A DNA stretch of 64,000 nucleotides from Methanocella_A sp964548585 (GTDB taxonomy: Archaea; Halobacteriota; Methanocellia; Methanocellales; Methanocellaceae), in NCBI GenBank assembly GCA_964548585.1, contig CAZJRS010000007.1:3216-67215 (forward strand). Direction: 5' to 3'. This document shows positions 63,993 to 64,000 of this stretch, piece after piece; positions within the stretch are counted from its first letter, which is position 1, and every line of letters starts with the position of its first letter. The notes under the pieces were generated by a model. That model saw only the letters and a program-made list of their open reading frames with translations. It was not told where the DNA came from and searched no databases. The position numbers and the translations under genes were made by a program.

Positions 63993-64000
63993 TGAAAAAA

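Overview
The window looks like a chromosomal segment of a methanogenic archaeon, most likely of the order Methanocellales (Methanocella / Rice Cluster I). Evidence from the sequence: a complete coenzyme F430 gene set (cfbA-E), a group II chaperonin (thermosome), aIF2-beta, ribosomal protein L10e, an archaeal-type diadenylate cyclase, archaeal TATA boxes about 25 bp upstream of several start codons (leaderless-type promoters), and many ATGA/GTGA gene overlaps. The order-level placement is inference from gene content; no rRNA is present. I found no tRNA, rRNA, CRISPR array or transposase gene.

Region 1 (1-24.5 kb) is a cell-surface glycan and surface-protein island. A forward operon starts outside the window: wbpG-like amidotransferase (cut by the window edge), hisH-like, hisF-like, DUF354 protein, wecB, PaaK/CapK-like AMP ligase, polysaccharide deacetylase, FemAB-like transferase and DUF362 protein. 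A reverse set follows: two tandem paralogous multi-spanning membrane proteins, a flippase and a second PaaK-like ligase. Then come two NosD-like beta-helix surface proteins, a second FemAB-like protein, a DUF1616 membrane protein and a UDP-ManNAc dehydrogenase (wecC-like). WecB plus WecC would give UDP-ManNAcA; the WbpG/HisH/HisF trio would convert an acetamido sugar to an acetamidino sugar. Paired CapK-like, FemAB-like and deacetylase genes resemble bacterial exosortase-linked polysaccharide loci.

Region 2 (24.5-46 kb) is mostly housekeeping: the dapL-lysA-dapF lysine/diaminopimelate operon, a PGF-CTERM-type surface protein, a GT39 mannosyltransferase-like protein, the thermosome, a chagasin-like inhibitor, a PAPS-reductase-like multidomain Fe-S protein coupled to the second hisH, GtrA, diadenylate cyclase, a GT2 synthase, peroxiredoxin, trmO and dUTPase, an unusual Cys-rich 4Fe-4S protein, aIF2-beta with a TRAM domain, and L10e.

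Region 3 (46-51 kb) holds two adjacent reverse-strand genes for long coiled-coil proteins built of 11-residue (hendecad) repeats, with a shared C-terminal tail. The large gene is broken by 100 N. The two sides of the N run share an identical 55-bp sequence; collapsing it restores one frame and the hendecad register, giving about 1,372 aa. This pair is the best candidate for an undescribed system.

Region 4 (51-64 kb) has the F430 operon (cfbA-E-D-C-B), two metallo-beta-lactamase-fold paralogues flanking a cupin gene and an HgdB/HgdC-type double-cubane reductase with its activator, a HAAS-like membrane protein, and a putative HExxH metalloprotease at the edge. Two large gene-free stretches here, and one at 9.4-9.65 kb, contain nested palindromic elements built from GCCAA-rich arms. 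Two of them share a 100-bp core about 92% identical by eye.
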